Below are positions 36,016 to 44,551 of a stretch of 64,000 nt of DNA, in pieces (the first letter of the stretch is position 1; the number at the start of each line of letters is the position of its first letter). Source of the DNA: Bacteroidia bacterium (GTDB lineage Bacteria > Bacteroidota > Bacteroidia > Flavobacteriales > Flavobacteriaceae). The DNA lies in the NCBI GenBank assembly GCA_030430385.1, contig JAUIFO010000007.1, forward strand, positions 1 to 64,000, in the 5' to 3' direction. A program made the translations under genes and the position numbers. The notes under the pieces are model-generated. The model saw nothing but the letters and a program-made list of their open reading frames with translations. It made no database searches and was not told where the DNA came from.

Positions 36016-36800
36016 TATGTAATATTATCGTAAGACGTCTTAATTCCTTTTATCAAAGCAGAACTAAAGCCTTGATGCTCCATTTCGTTTAAACCAGCAA
36101 TAGTACATCCTTTAGGTGTTGTTACTTTGTCTATTTCAGCTTCAGGATGATTTCCTTTTTGTAATAACAACTCACTAGCACCTTTAACAGTTTGTGTCGC
36201 AATCTCAGTTGCAGTCTTAGCATCAAATCCAATTTCAATACCTCCTTGAATCATGCCTCGTATAAAACGTAATACATAAGCTATACCACAAGCACCTAAA
36301 ACAGTTGCTGCATCCATCAACTGTTCGTTAATGTGAATGGTTTTTCCTAAGGTGTTAAATATTGAAATAACATCATTAGTATGTGATTCCGAACTCTTTT
36401 GAGTTGCTATACACGTGATGGATTCATTTACAGAAGATGCTGTATTTGGCATAGCTCTGTAAACGGTTGGAGTAGATTTTAAATGTGAATTTATACTGTC
36501 AATCGAAAAATCACTAACCACAGAGATCAATAGATGTGAGTTCGTTATGGATTTTGAGATATCTTCCAAAACACTTGCCATCTTATAAGGTTTAACCGCA
36601 ATAATGATAATATCTGATTGCGATACAGCTTCACTATTGTTTGAACTCACTCGAACACCTTTAAGTTTAAATTCAGAAAGTAAAGCAGTTTTATGTCTTG
36701 TGATCGTTAAATTTGAAGGTAAAAAGCCACTAGAAAGTAATCCGTTAGCAATAGCCTGACCAAGATTTCCTCCTCCAATTATTGCAATATTTTGTTCCAT
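36015..36800 (-). CDS. proC: Pyrroline-5-carboxylate reductase
   Basis: ProC catalyses the last step of proline synthesis, reducing pyrroline-5-carboxylate with NAD(P)H. The Rossmann motif GGGNLG is at 9-14. YRAMPNTASSV and the C-terminal signature region TTPKGCTIAGLNEME are diagnostic. The 261-residue length is typical. The gene sits 2 nt after the KAS III-like gene and overlaps the methyltransferase gene by one base. It is a housekeeping gene inside an otherwise envelope- or lipid-flavoured cluster, and proA/proB are not adjacent. Confidence 0.94.
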   Translation of the reverse strand: MEQNIAIIGGGNLGQAIANGLLSSGFLPSNLTITRHKTALLSEFKLKGVRVSSNNSEAVSQSDIIIIAVKPYKMASVLEDISKSITNSHLLISVVSDFSIDSINSHLKSTPTVYRAMPNTASSVNESITCIATQKSSESHTNDVISIFNTLGKTIHINEQLMDAATVLGACGIAYVLRFIRGMIQGGIEIGFDAKTATEIATQTVKGASELLLQKGNHPEAEIDKVTTPKGCTIAGLNEMEHQGFSSALIKGIKTSYDNIT

Positions 36801-36802
36801 TA

Positions 36803-37861
36803 TCAGTATTTGTAAACAATAGCGTTGATGTGCATTCCTGCACCAACACTAGCAAAGATAATGGTATCTCCTTTATTGAGGCGATGATCTTCTAATTTAT
36901 TATTAATGATCAAATCATACAGGGTTGGCACTGTTGCTACCGAACTGTTTCCAAGCTTATGAATACTCATTGGCATAATGCCTTCTGGCGCATCAGTTTT
37001 AAATAATCTATAGAAACGTTTGATGATAGCTTCATCCATTTTTTCATTTGCTTGATGAATCAATATTTTCTTAACATCCTTAATGTCTACACCACTTTTA
37101 TCTAGACAAGCTTTCATAGCTTTAGGGACGTTACTTAAGGCAAACTCATAGATTTTTCTTCCGTGCATTTTAATGTAGCGTGTATCTTTACAAAGTGCTT
37201 TATTATTTGAATTTCCGAAAAACAAGTAATACGCTTCGTCATACGTGAACGAAGCACTTTCATGTGCTAAAATACCACCTTCTTTATCTGAAGCTTCTAC
37301 AATGGAAGCTCCAGCACCATCAGAATAGATCATAGAATCTCTATCGTGCTTATCAACCACACGTGATAAAGTTTCGGCACCAATCACTAAACATCGTTTG
37401 GCCATTCCAGCCTTTATAAACGCTTGCGCTTGAATGACACCTTCAACCCATCCAGGACATCCAAATAGAATGTCATAAGCAACACATTTAGGGTTTTTGA
37501 TACGTAAACTATGTTTGATTCTTGAAGCTAAACACGGCAAAATATCACTTTGAATGGTGTTTGCTTTTACGTCACCAAAATTATGAGCACAGATGATATA
37601 ATCTATCGTTTCTGGATCAATGTCGGCATCATCAATAGCTTTTTGAGCCGCTAAGAAACCTAGATCAGAAGCTGTTAGAGGATCATCGGCATACCTGCGC
37701 TCTTGAATTCCCGTAATGGCTTTGAATTTATCAACAATAATTTCATTTGGATGATTGATGGAAGTACCATCAGCATTTAAAAATTCATGCTGATGAAAAT
37801 CTTCATTTTTTTCAATTAAAGCAGGAATATAACTTCCAGTTCCAGTGATACGAATTGACAT
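36803..37861 (-). CDS. 3-oxoacyl-ACP synthase III family protein
   Basis: This 352-residue thiolase-fold enzyme shows the KAS III catalytic triad: Cys135 in FGCPGW, a His in ILIHQANEKM, and an Asn in KLGNSSVATVPT. It would condense an acyl-CoA with malonyl-ACP or a related acceptor. It diverges from typical FabH around the active-site Cys (FGCPGWVEG) and is somewhat longer, so it may be an accessory ketosynthase rather than the housekeeping initiator. The gene is first in a four-gene minus-strand unit. Confidence 0.87.
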   Translation of the reverse strand: MSIRITGTGSYIPALIEKNEDFHQHEFLNADGTSINHPNEIIVDKFKAITGIQERRYADDPLTASDLGFLAAQKAIDDADIDPETIDYIICAHNFGDVKANTIQSDILPCLASRIKHSLRIKNPKCVAYDILFGCPGWVEGVIQAQAFIKAGMAKRCLVIGAETLSRVVDKHDRDSMIYSDGAGASIVEASDKEGGILAHESASFTYDEAYYLFFGNSNNKALCKDTRYIKMHGRKIYEFALSNVPKAMKACLDKSGVDIKDVKKILIHQANEKMDEAIIKRFYRLFKTDAPEGIMPMSIHKLGNSSVATVPTLYDLIINNKLEDHRLNKGDTIIFASVGAGMHINAIVYKY

Positions 37862-37989
37862 AACGACGTGTTTTTAATTCAATTTACTAAAATAGGGATT
37901 TATATTTTGAAGCCTATGGAATCAAATAAATATTGTTGATTTTTAGGGAATTAACAAAAAAAGCGCTTCAGATTTAAATTTATATAAAA

Positions 37990-38012
37990 ATACCCTTGAA
38001 AAGCAAGGGTAT
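37990..38012 (-). terminator. Terminator of gcvP
   Basis: ATACCCTTG (37990-37998) and CAAGGGTAT (38004-38012) form a 9-bp stem with a 5-nt loop. On the minus strand it runs into TTTT and an A/T-rich tail. The gcvP stop is 28 nt upstream of it. Confidence 0.85.
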
Positions 38013-38039
38013 TAATAATCTTATGTAAGGTTAAATTTA

Positions 38040-40889
38040 TTAGACATCCATATAGTCTTCAATTGGCGCACAAGTACAAATTAAGTTTCTATCACCATAA
38101 GCATCGTCAACGCGACGTACACTTGGCCAAAATTTGTTGTCTTGAATATACGCTAACGGAAAGGCTGCTTTTTTTCTAGAGTAAGGGAGATTCCATTCGT
38201 CATTGGTTAGCATATCTAAGGTATGTGGTGCATTTTTCAGAACATTATTAGGCTCATCTTTAGTAACGCTTTCAATTTCAGCTCTAATTGAAATCATGGC
38301 ATCACAAAAGCGATCCATTTCTTGTTTGCTTTCACTCTCTGTAGGCTCTATCATCATTGTTCCAGCAACAGGGAAGGATACTGTTGGTGCATGGAATCCG
38401 TAATCCATGAGTCGCTTGGCAATATCAACAACTTCAATACCATGCGCTTTAAAAGGTCTGCAGTCTATAATCATTTCATGCGCAGCTCTTCCAAGTTCAC
38501 CAGAATATAAAGTGTCAAATGCACCTTCCAAACGTGTTTTAATATAATTAGCATTTAAAATTGCCGCTTCAGTAGATTTTTTAAGTCCGGAAGCACCAAG
38601 CATTTTTATATAACCATAAGAAATTAAACAGGCCAATGAGGATCCAAAAGGAGCTGCAGAAATTGCTGTTATGGCTTGTTCACCTCCAGTTTTTACAACA
38701 GGGTTTCCAGGCAAGAAAGGAACCAATTGCTTAGCAACACAAATTGGACCAACTCCAGGACCTCCACCTCCATGAGGAATAGCAAATGTTTTGTGTAAGT
38801 TAAGATGGCATACATCTGCTCCAATATTTCCAGGATTTGTTAATCCAACTTGAGCATTCATGTTTGCGCCATCCATATAAACCTGACCACCATTATCGTG
38901 AATAATCTTTGTAATGTCTTTTATAGACGCTTCATACACACCATGTGTAGATGGATAGGTCACCATCAATGCTGCTAAATTATCTTTGTGAAGTTCAGCT
39001 TTTTCTCTTAAATCATCAACATCAATATTACCTTCGTCAGTAGATTTAGTAACAACAACTTTCATTCCTGCCATCACAGCGCTTGCTGGATTGGTTCCGT
39101 GAGCAGATGATGGGATAATACAAATATTTCTATGATGATCACCACGTGATTTATGATAAGCTTTAATGACCATAAGTCCAGCAAACTCACCTTGAGCACC
39201 AGAATTAGGCTGTAATGATGTTCCAGCAAATCCTGTGATTTCTGTAAGTTGATCTTCAAGAGCTTTAAGGACTAAGTGATAGCCTTTGGCTTGCTCAATT
39301 GGTGCAAACGGATGGATTTTTCCCCATTTAAACCAACTTAAAGGGAGCATTTCTGAAGCAGCATTCAACTTCATCGTACATGAACCAAGCGAAATCATTG
39401 AGTGATTTAAAGCCAAATCTTTACGCTCAAGTTGTTTGATATAACGCATCAATTCTGTTTCAGAATGATGTGAATTAAAAACCGATTCTTCAAGAAATGT
39501 CGATTGACGTTTTAGTGTTTCTATTATAGCATTTCCTTCAGAAATTTCAGAAATACTAATAGGAGTTTTTCCAGTGTGATTAGCAAAAATTGAAATGATG
39601 GTATTTAACTCATCAATAGTCATTGGTTCATTTACTGAAATCACAACATCAGAATCACTAGGATAGAAGAAGTTCATTTTGTGAGCTTCAGCAGCTTTTT
39701 TGATGGCTTTAGCATCAGCTTTGATATGAATGGTATCGAAATAAGTTGTATTCTTTAATTCAAGGCCTAAATCGTTTAACGCTTTAGTAAGTGTTACCGC
39801 CTTATTATGAATAGCATTAGCAATATATTCCAGACCTTTCGGACCATGATAGACAGCGTACATTCCAGCCATAACAGCCAATAATACTTGAGCTGTACAG
39901 ATATTTGATGTGGCTTTGTCACGCTTTATGTGTTGCTCACGTGTTTGTAGTGCCATTCTTAACGCTCTGTCACCATTGGCATCTTTTGTTACTCCAATAA
40001 TTCTACCAGGAATATCACGTTTGTAAGCTTCTTTTGTAGCAAAATAAGCAGCATGCGGACCACCATAACCCATTGGGATACCAAAACGTTGCGTTGTTCC
40101 AACCACGACATCAGCACCAAATTTACCTGGAGCTTCAAGCTTAACTAAGCTCATTATATCAGCAGCTACAGCCACTTTTATTCGTGATGCATTGGCACGT
40201 TTTATAAACGAACTAATATCTGTGACTTGTCCGTATTTTCCAGGATATTGAAGGATGGCTCCAAAAACATCTTCAGAAAAATCAAAGTCATCCTCATTAC
40301 CAATGACCAATTCAATACCTATAGGATTTGCTCTTGTTTGAAGCAAAGACAAGGTTTGAGGAAGCATGTGTTCTGAAACAAAAAATTTGTTTACACCTGC
40401 TTTTTTCTGATCTCTTTCACGAACAGCATATAACAAACTCATCGCTTCAGCGGCAGCAGTACTTTCATCTAAAAGTGATGCATTGGCGATTTCCATTCCA
40501 GTAAGATCTGTGATCATGGTTTGAAAATTCAATAAAGCTTCCAAACGTCCTTGGGCGATTTCAGCTTGATAAGGTGTGTAAGCTGTGTACCATCCTGGAT
40601 TTTCTAAAATATTACGTTGAATTACAGCAGGCATTATGGTTGGATGATAGCCTAAACCTATGTAAGTTTTAAATACCTTATTTTTCTTAGAAAGGTTATA
40701 GATATGTAATAAGTATTCTTGCTCACTCATTGGTGCATCCAGATTAAGATCTGAAGATAAACGAATGCCATCAGGAACAGTCTCGTTGATCAATTGCTCA
40801 ATGGAATCTACACCAATAGTTTTTAGCATTTTCTCTTGGTCAGCCTTTCTAGGACCAATGTGGCGAAGTGAAAAATCAGCGGTATTCAT
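38040..40889 (-). CDS. gcvP: Glycine dehydrogenase (aminomethyl-transferring), glycine cleavage P protein
   Basis: GcvP is the PLP-dependent P protein of the glycine cleavage system. At 949 residues it is the long single-chain form, carrying both halves that are split into GcvPA and GcvPB in some bacteria. SLGSCTMKLNAASEM and the PLP-lysine segment LNLHKTFAIPHGGGGPG are clear, and RHIGPR near the N-terminus is diagnostic. gcvT and gcvH are not adjacent. It has its own putative -7 element and terminator, so it is monocistronic. No glycine-riboswitch-like structure is evident in the short leader. Confidence 0.96.
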   Translation of the reverse strand: MNTADFSLRHIGPRKADQEKMLKTIGVDSIEQLINETVPDGIRLSSDLNLDAPMSEQEYLLHIYNLSKKNKVFKTYIGLGYHPTIMPAVIQRNILENPGWYTAYTPYQAEIAQGRLEALLNFQTMITDLTGMEIANASLLDESTAAAEAMSLLYAVRERDQKKAGVNKFFVSEHMLPQTLSLLQTRANPIGIELVIGNEDDFDFSEDVFGAILQYPGKYGQVTDISSFIKRANASRIKVAVAADIMSLVKLEAPGKFGADVVVGTTQRFGIPMGYGGPHAAYFATKEAYKRDIPGRIIGVTKDANGDRALRMALQTREQHIKRDKATSNICTAQVLLAVMAGMYAVYHGPKGLEYIANAIHNKAVTLTKALNDLGLELKNTTYFDTIHIKADAKAIKKAAEAHKMNFFYPSDSDVVISVNEPMTIDELNTIISIFANHTGKTPISISEISEGNAIIETLKRQSTFLEESVFNSHHSETELMRYIKQLERKDLALNHSMISLGSCTMKLNAASEMLPLSWFKWGKIHPFAPIEQAKGYHLVLKALEDQLTEITGFAGTSLQPNSGAQGEFAGLMVIKAYHKSRGDHHRNICIIPSSAHGTNPASAVMAGMKVVVTKSTDEGNIDVDDLREKAELHKDNLAALMVTYPSTHGVYEASIKDITKIIHDNGGQVYMDGANMNAQVGLTNPGNIGADVCHLNLHKTFAIPHGGGGPGVGPICVAKQLVPFLPGNPVVKTGGEQAITAISAAPFGSSLACLISYGYIKMLGASGLKKSTEAAILNANYIKTRLEGAFDTLYSGELGRAAHEMIIDCRPFKAHGIEVVDIAKRLMDYGFHAPTVSFPVAGTMMIEPTESESKQEMDRFCDAMISIRAEIESVTKDEPNNVLKNAPHTLDMLTNDEWNLPYSRKKAAFPLAYIQDNKFWPSVRRVDDAYGDRNLICTCAPIEDYMDV

Positions 40890-40919
40890 TAACGTTCTTT
40901 TTTCTAAAATTTAATGTTG

Positions 40920-40927
40920 CAAAATTA
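40920..40927 (-). promoter_or_regulatory. Putative -7 element of gcvP
   Basis: On the minus strand TAATTTTG (40927-40920) matches TAnnTTTG, 30 nt before the ATG. A -33 TTG at the proper distance was not found. Confidence 0.45.
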
Positions 40928-40976
40928 AGGAAATATTGACCTTAAATTAGTATTGAAAATGAAACTTTTCAACCAA

Positions 40977-41009
40977 TTGAATCGGTTATTAACAGTTTCT
41001 CTATTTTTG
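40977..41009 (+). promoter_or_regulatory. Putative promoter overlapping the start of the UbiA-like gene
   Basis: TTG at 40977-40979, a 22-nt spacer and TATTTTTG at 41002-41009. The ATG at 41014 is only 4 nt past the -7 element, so if this promoter is used the message would be essentially leaderless. Confidence 0.45.
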
Positions 41010-41013
41010 TGTA

Positions 41014-41853
41014 ATGCGTTTACTGAAACCTTTATTTGAATTTTACATTAATAGTAGTATTCACGTGGCATTAGCTGTAGTGGCAATGACAGGTATTACC
41101 TATTTGGAATTTGAATTGCCATTAGATATCACGCTGTTGTGTTTTATTGGATTTGCGACAATAACAGGATACAATTTTGTGAAGTATTATGGCTTGGCAA
41201 AATTTCATCATAGACGTCTGTCAAACAAGCTAAAGGCTATTCAAGTGTTTTCATTGTTTTGTTTTATAGCAATGTGTTATTTCTTATGGTATCTCAATAC
41301 GCAAATTCATATAGCTATTTCTGTATTTGGAGTCATTACATTTTTGTATGCTATCCCACTTTTACCAAATAGATTGTTTGTAGATAAGGCTAAGAAATTA
41401 CGAAGTATTGGCGGACTTAAAATTTATATTATTGCTTTAGTTTGGAGTGGTGTGACAGTTATATTGCCGCAATTGAACGATCAATTTGAATTGACCGATG
41501 ATATCTTACTAAGCACGTCGCAACGTTTTCTATTTGTAATGCTGTTGATGCTTCCTTTTGAAATAAGAGATTTAAAGTACGATAGTGTGAAATTAGCAAC
41601 TATTCCGCAACGAATAGGCATAAGGAAAACTAAAAGAATTGGACTTGTGTTGGGTGTTTTAATGTTGGTCTTAGAATTTTTTAAAAATACAATTTCTAGG
41701 AGTCATGCCTTATCATTAGCATTAATCGTAATATTGACATTGGTGTTTTTAAAGTATGCTAAGAAAGAGCAAGTGAAGTATTATAGTTCGTTTTGGGTGG
41801 AATCAATTCCAATATATTGGATTATACTTTATTGGTTGTTTAATTCTTTTTGA
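41014..41853 (+). CDS. UbiA-prenyltransferase-like membrane protein
   Basis: This 279-residue protein has about eight hydrophobic helices. In the second half, EIRDLKYDSVKLATIPQRIGI resembles the second Asp-rich motif and following region of UbiA prenyltransferases (DxxxD then a TxPxxxG pattern). The first motif, normally NDxxDxxxD, is replaced by YNFVKYYGLAK without acidic residues, so prenyl-diphosphate binding is doubtful. It may be a diverged family member with another function. Its 3' end overlaps by 25 nt the convergent small gene of the sigma-factor unit. Confidence 0.7.
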   Translation: MRLLKPLFEFYINSSIHVALAVVAMTGITYLEFELPLDITLLCFIGFATITGYNFVKYYGLAKFHHRRLSNKLKAIQVFSLFCFIAMCYFLWYLNTQIHIAISVFGVITFLYAIPLLPNRLFVDKAKKLRSIGGLKIYIIALVWSGVTVILPQLNDQFELTDDILLSTSQRFLFVMLLMLPFEIRDLKYDSVKLATIPQRIGIRKTKRIGLVLGVLMLVLEFFKNTISRSHALSLALIVILTLVFLKYAKKEQVKYYSSFWVESIPIYWIILYWLFNSF

Positions 41854-42083
41854 AATTGCGTCTTGATAGCATCTAGTTCAGTGTCATTTAAACAGTCAAC
41901 TTCCGAAGATTTCATAGCATCTGTCAAGGCTTTATTTTTCTTTGTGTAATTCCGAGTTACTTTGCACCAAGTTAACCTAATCGTTAATTTGATACGTTCC
42001 CATAACGTAGCTTCGCCATACTGACTTTTATCGCAAATATGATGTGCTTCCTCACAAGAAATAAACAAAAAACTCTTTTTCAT
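41829..42083 (-). CDS. Small anti-sigma-like protein downstream of an ECF sigma factor
   Basis: This 84-residue protein follows the sigma-factor gene by 25 nt on the same strand. The arrangement CEEAHHICDKSQYGEATLWE followed by RIKLTIRLTWCKVT resembles the small zinc-finger anti-sigma domain (zf-HC2 type: Cys, then HxxxCxxC). Here the last ligands are changed to Arg, Cys and Thr, so zinc binding is probably lost. There is no membrane helix. The gene converges on and overlaps the end of the UbiA-like gene. The anti-sigma role is inferred from position and partial resemblance; otherwise it is hypothetical. Confidence 0.7.
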   Translation of the reverse strand: MKKSFLFISCEEAHHICDKSQYGEATLWERIKLTIRLTWCKVTRNYTKKNKALTDAMKSSEVDCLNDTELDAIKTQFQKELNNQ

Positions 42084-42108
42084 TTTGTTAAGTTTATAAT
42101 CAGATTAC

Positions 42109-42660
42109 TTAAAGCCAGTTTTTTTGCATGCATTCAGCCATAGCAACTCTGGCTCTATGTATGATAACCCATAAATTAGACGCAGTAATGTTTAATTCAT
42201 TACAAATAGCTTCAGTTTCATAATTTAAAATGGTTTTCATTTTAAATATTTTAGCTTGTTTTTCAGGTAATTTACTCAAACAATCATAAATAGCATCACC
42301 CAATTCAGAATTTTCTATAGTGTCTTCAGCTGTTTTATCAAACGGATCAGCAACACGTTCTTCTAACCAATCGCCTTCATTTTCATCCGAATTGTAGGTC
42401 ATTCTAACTTCAGCTTTACCTTTGTTAGAATTTATTTTACGATAATGATCAATGATTTTACGTTTCAAAATTGAGATTAACCAGGTACGTTCGCTAGCAT
42501 CACCTTTAAAGTTTTTCATAGACTTTAGACCAGCTATAAAGGTGTCTTGAATAAGATCTTTAGCAGTATCTCGATCACTTACACGTGTTATCGTATAGTT
42601 GAATAGGTAATCAGAGTACAAATCAATCCATTTATTAGGATCTATGGTGTGCTTAGGCAT
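42109..42660 (-). CDS. ECF-type RNA polymerase sigma factor
   Basis: This 183-residue sigma-70-family factor has region 2 at about 20-90 (DLIQDTFIAGLKSMKNFKG, then TWLISILKRKIIDHYRK) and region 4 at about 120-180 (LPEKQAKIFKMKTILNYETEAICNELNITASNLWVIIHRARVAMAECM), which ends in a helix-turn-helix. The linker is rich in acidic residues. A small anti-sigma-like gene follows. A TATTTTTG -7-like element lies about 26 nt before the start. The regulated genes are not evident in the window. Confidence 0.92.
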   Translation of the reverse strand: MPKHTIDPNKWIDLYSDYLFNYTITRVSDRDTAKDLIQDTFIAGLKSMKNFKGDASERTWLISILKRKIIDHYRKINSNKGKAEVRMTYNSDENEGDWLEERVADPFDKTAEDTIENSELGDAIYDCLSKLPEKQAKIFKMKTILNYETEAICNELNITASNLWVIIHRARVAMAECMQKNWL

Positions 42661-42685
42661 TGGTGTGTTTGTGCAATTTTCCTTT

Positions 42686-42693
42686 CAAAAATA
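42686..42693 (-). promoter_or_regulatory. Putative -7 element of the sigma-factor gene
   Basis: On the minus strand TATTTTTG (42693-42686) matches TAnnTTTG, 25 nt before the sigma-factor ATG. No -33 TTG was found, so the call is tentative; an ECF-type autoregulated promoter could differ. Confidence 0.35.
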
Positions 42694-42724
42694 AGGAATA
42701 AAAATGTATTATGTTAAACGAGAA

Positions 42725-43600
42725 TTAAGCTTTTGTAGCAGTAATCAAATAATAGCCAAAACTGTTTAAATGTAATCCTGAAATCAAGGCGTAAAAGGAT
42801 CCTTTTAAATTATGTAGACTCTCACGTTTTAGTGATTTTGTTTGGAATAGTTGTTTTAAAACAAAACCAGCTATTGCAAAGGGTACGTGCAATACTGAAG
42901 GTGCTACGTGAAGCGAAATGTTTTCAATCGTAACATCTGAAAATCCGTTGCATAGTAATACGTCTCTATACTTATTAATGTCTTCTATTCGTTTTAAGTT
43001 CCAATGGCTGCACAATTTTTCGTATGCGTATTTGCTGCCATAACAGAGTTTAGAAGGCGATTTTTTTAGAAATGCATCTGCAATGACCAATCGCCCTCCA
43101 GGTTTAAGAATTCTGTGAGCCTCTTTAATAGATTTGATGTCATGACCAGAGTGACAAAAGCTTTCAATTGCTATGGCACTGTCAAATGAATTTGATGTGA
43201 ATGAAGTCTGATTATAATCTTCTTTAATAATGATTCCGTTTTCACCGCGAAGGCGTTGATTGCCTTCTTTGAGTTGAAACTCAGATAAGGTAACGCCATA
43301 AGCAATAAGGTTTTTAAAGTGTTTTAGTGCATAACGCATTGTACTTCCCATACCACATCCTAAATCTACCAAACGATGTTTGTTTGAGTGAATATTTAAA
43401 CGTTTCAAAACTTGTTTGTTCATCTCATTGAGCATAGTATCTCTTTTGAACGGATTGGTTTTAAATGGAATGAAATATCCAAAGTGCATATTATAATCGT
43501 TACTCCAGAATTTATAATCTTCTGTGGCTTGATTGTAGAAATCAATAAGTTCAATTGTGTTCTCTTGATTTTTTTTTAATTGTATTGAATGTGTAGTCAT
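42725..43600 (-). CDS. Class I SAM-dependent methyltransferase (small-molecule type)
   Basis: This 291-residue methyltransferase from the ATG at 43600 has motif I VDLGCGMG (78-85) and IAIESFCHSGHD as motif II/III. ALRILKP-type sequence (AHRILKPGGRLVIADAF) then matches the methyltransferase_11/sterol or cyclopropane-synthase-like group. A TTG-initiated extension to 43633 would overlap the preceding gene and adds no conserved sequence. It belongs to the unit GbsR-type regulator, four-helix membrane protein, methyltransferase, and is probably under the same operator. The substrate is unknown; a membrane lipid or quinone-like molecule is a guess from the neighbouring membrane protein. Confidence 0.83.
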   Translation of the reverse strand: MTTHSIQLKKNQENTIELIDFYNQATEDYKFWSNDYNMHFGYFIPFKTNPFKRDTMLNEMNKQVLKRLNIHSNKHRLVDLGCGMGSTMRYALKHFKNLIAYGVTLSEFQLKEGNQRLRGENGIIIKEDYNQTSFTSNSFDSAIAIESFCHSGHDIKSIKEAHRILKPGGRLVIADAFLKKSPSKLCYGSKYAYEKLCSHWNLKRIEDINKYRDVLLCNGFSDVTIENISLHVAPSVLHVPFAIAGFVLKQLFQTKSLKRESLHNLKGSFYALISGLHLNSFGYYLITATKA

Positions 43601-43629
43601 AATGTTGAAGCTGATATTAGGTAATGAAA

Positions 43630-43992
43630 TCAATCAAAATTTTGAGTATTTATGAGTTGGTTTTTTTGAGATAAATAAGTTATGATTACAAAATAGAAGC
43701 CAATAATCATTGGACATACCAAAAACAGGCTGATAAAGTAATTGTCTAAATTTGAGAAGATGGATAGTAATAAAATTACAAGAAGCCATAATACAATACT
43801 CAACCAGTAGCCCTTAATACACTTTGTTGTTAGTGTGCTTAAGGCTTCTATTTCAAGTGTCATTTTTATAGCAAATATGAGTTGAGTTATTCCTAAACCA
43901 ATTTGAGCAAGTGCGCCTAATATTGGTTGAAAAATGTATAATCCTATAATAGTTAGATAGATTACTGTGTTTATTCGATGTATAGTCTTCAT
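43630..43992 (-). CDS. Small four-helix membrane protein
   Basis: This 120-residue protein consists of about four hydrophobic segments with short loops. No family was recognised. It starts 16 nt past an ACTTTCA-N8-TGAAAGT palindrome shared with the promoter of the upstream regulator, and precedes the methyltransferase gene, so it is probably part of the same regulated unit. Function unknown. Confidence 0.72.
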   Translation of the reverse strand: MKTIHRINTVIYLTIIGLYIFQPILGALAQIGLGITQLIFAIKMTLEIEALSTLTTKCIKGYWLSIVLWLLVILLLSIFSNLDNYFISLFLVCPMIIGFYFVIITYLSQKNQLINTQNFD

Positions 43993-44007
43993 TTTTATAT
44001 GTTTTAA

Positions 44008-44029
44008 ACTTTCAGAAAAAATTGAAAGT
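44008..44029. promoter_or_regulatory. Operator-like palindrome, site 2
   Basis: ACTTTCA (44008-44014) and TGAAAGT (44023-44029) form 7-bp arms separated by 8 nt, the same geometry as the site overlapping the regulator promoter. It lies 16-37 nt before the start of the small membrane protein. Flanking TTTTAAA and GTTTAAAA add partial symmetry. Confidence 0.65.
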
Positions 44030-44043
44030 ATAGTTTAAAAAAA

Positions 44044-44547
44044 TTATTTGATCAATTTGATCAGTGATTTTGTGATCCAGTTTTGTTTTTGACTTACCAG
44101 CTTGTTAATCATTGTATCTGCATTGAGTGTTAAGTCATGTAACGCTCTAGTTTGTTTTATAAGTTCTTTTGTGTGCTCAGTACCATCATTCTTAATAGAG
44201 GATACATCATCTAAAACTTTTATGACGGGTTGAATTTCTCTTCTACTGCGTTCTTTCGCAATAATTCGTGTTAATTCTTGCACATCCTTTTCTGTAGTAA
44301 AATACTCCTTACGTTCACCAGGAATGAGTTCTTTGGTCACAATTCCCCAATCCATCAACTGACGCAAATTCATACTTGTATTTCCTCGTGAAATATGAAG
44401 CTCTTCCATAATGTCTTCCATAGACAAAGGCTTTGTTGAGATAAAAAGCAAAGCTTGTATTTGAGCCATTGCTTTGTTAATTCCCCAAAGCGAACCCAGA
44501 CTTCCCCAAGTACTAATGAACTTTATTTTTGCGTCTTCATATGTCAT
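44044..44547 (-). CDS. GbsR/MarR-family transcriptional regulator
   Basis: This 167-residue winged-helix protein opens with FISTWGSLGSLWGINKAMAQIQALLFIS, typical of the GbsR subgroup of MarR proteins. The DNA-binding helices ISRGNTSMNLRQLMDWGIV and the wing GERKEYFTTEKD follow. A helical C-terminal region probably dimerises. Its promoter is overlapped by a perfect palindrome, and a second site of the same form precedes the next gene, so autorepression plus control of the downstream membrane protein and methyltransferase is likely. The inducing ligand is unknown; GbsR itself responds to choline. Confidence 0.88.
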   Translation of the reverse strand: MTYEDAKIKFISTWGSLGSLWGINKAMAQIQALLFISTKPLSMEDIMEELHISRGNTSMNLRQLMDWGIVTKELIPGERKEYFTTEKDVQELTRIIAKERSRREIQPVIKVLDDVSSIKNDGTEHTKELIKQTRALHDLTLNADTMINKLVSQKQNWITKSLIKLIK

Positions 44548-44551
44548 AGTA

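Noticed and set aside
40890..41013. Possible glycine riboswitch upstream of gcvP
   Set aside because: The space to the divergent gene is about 124 nt and the gcvP leader from its -7 element is about 25 nt, too short for the aptamer; no matching conserved segments seen.
43601..43633. TTG-initiated N-terminal extension of the methyltransferase
   Set aside because: It would overlap the preceding membrane-protein gene and adds no conserved residues; the ATG at 43600 is sufficient.
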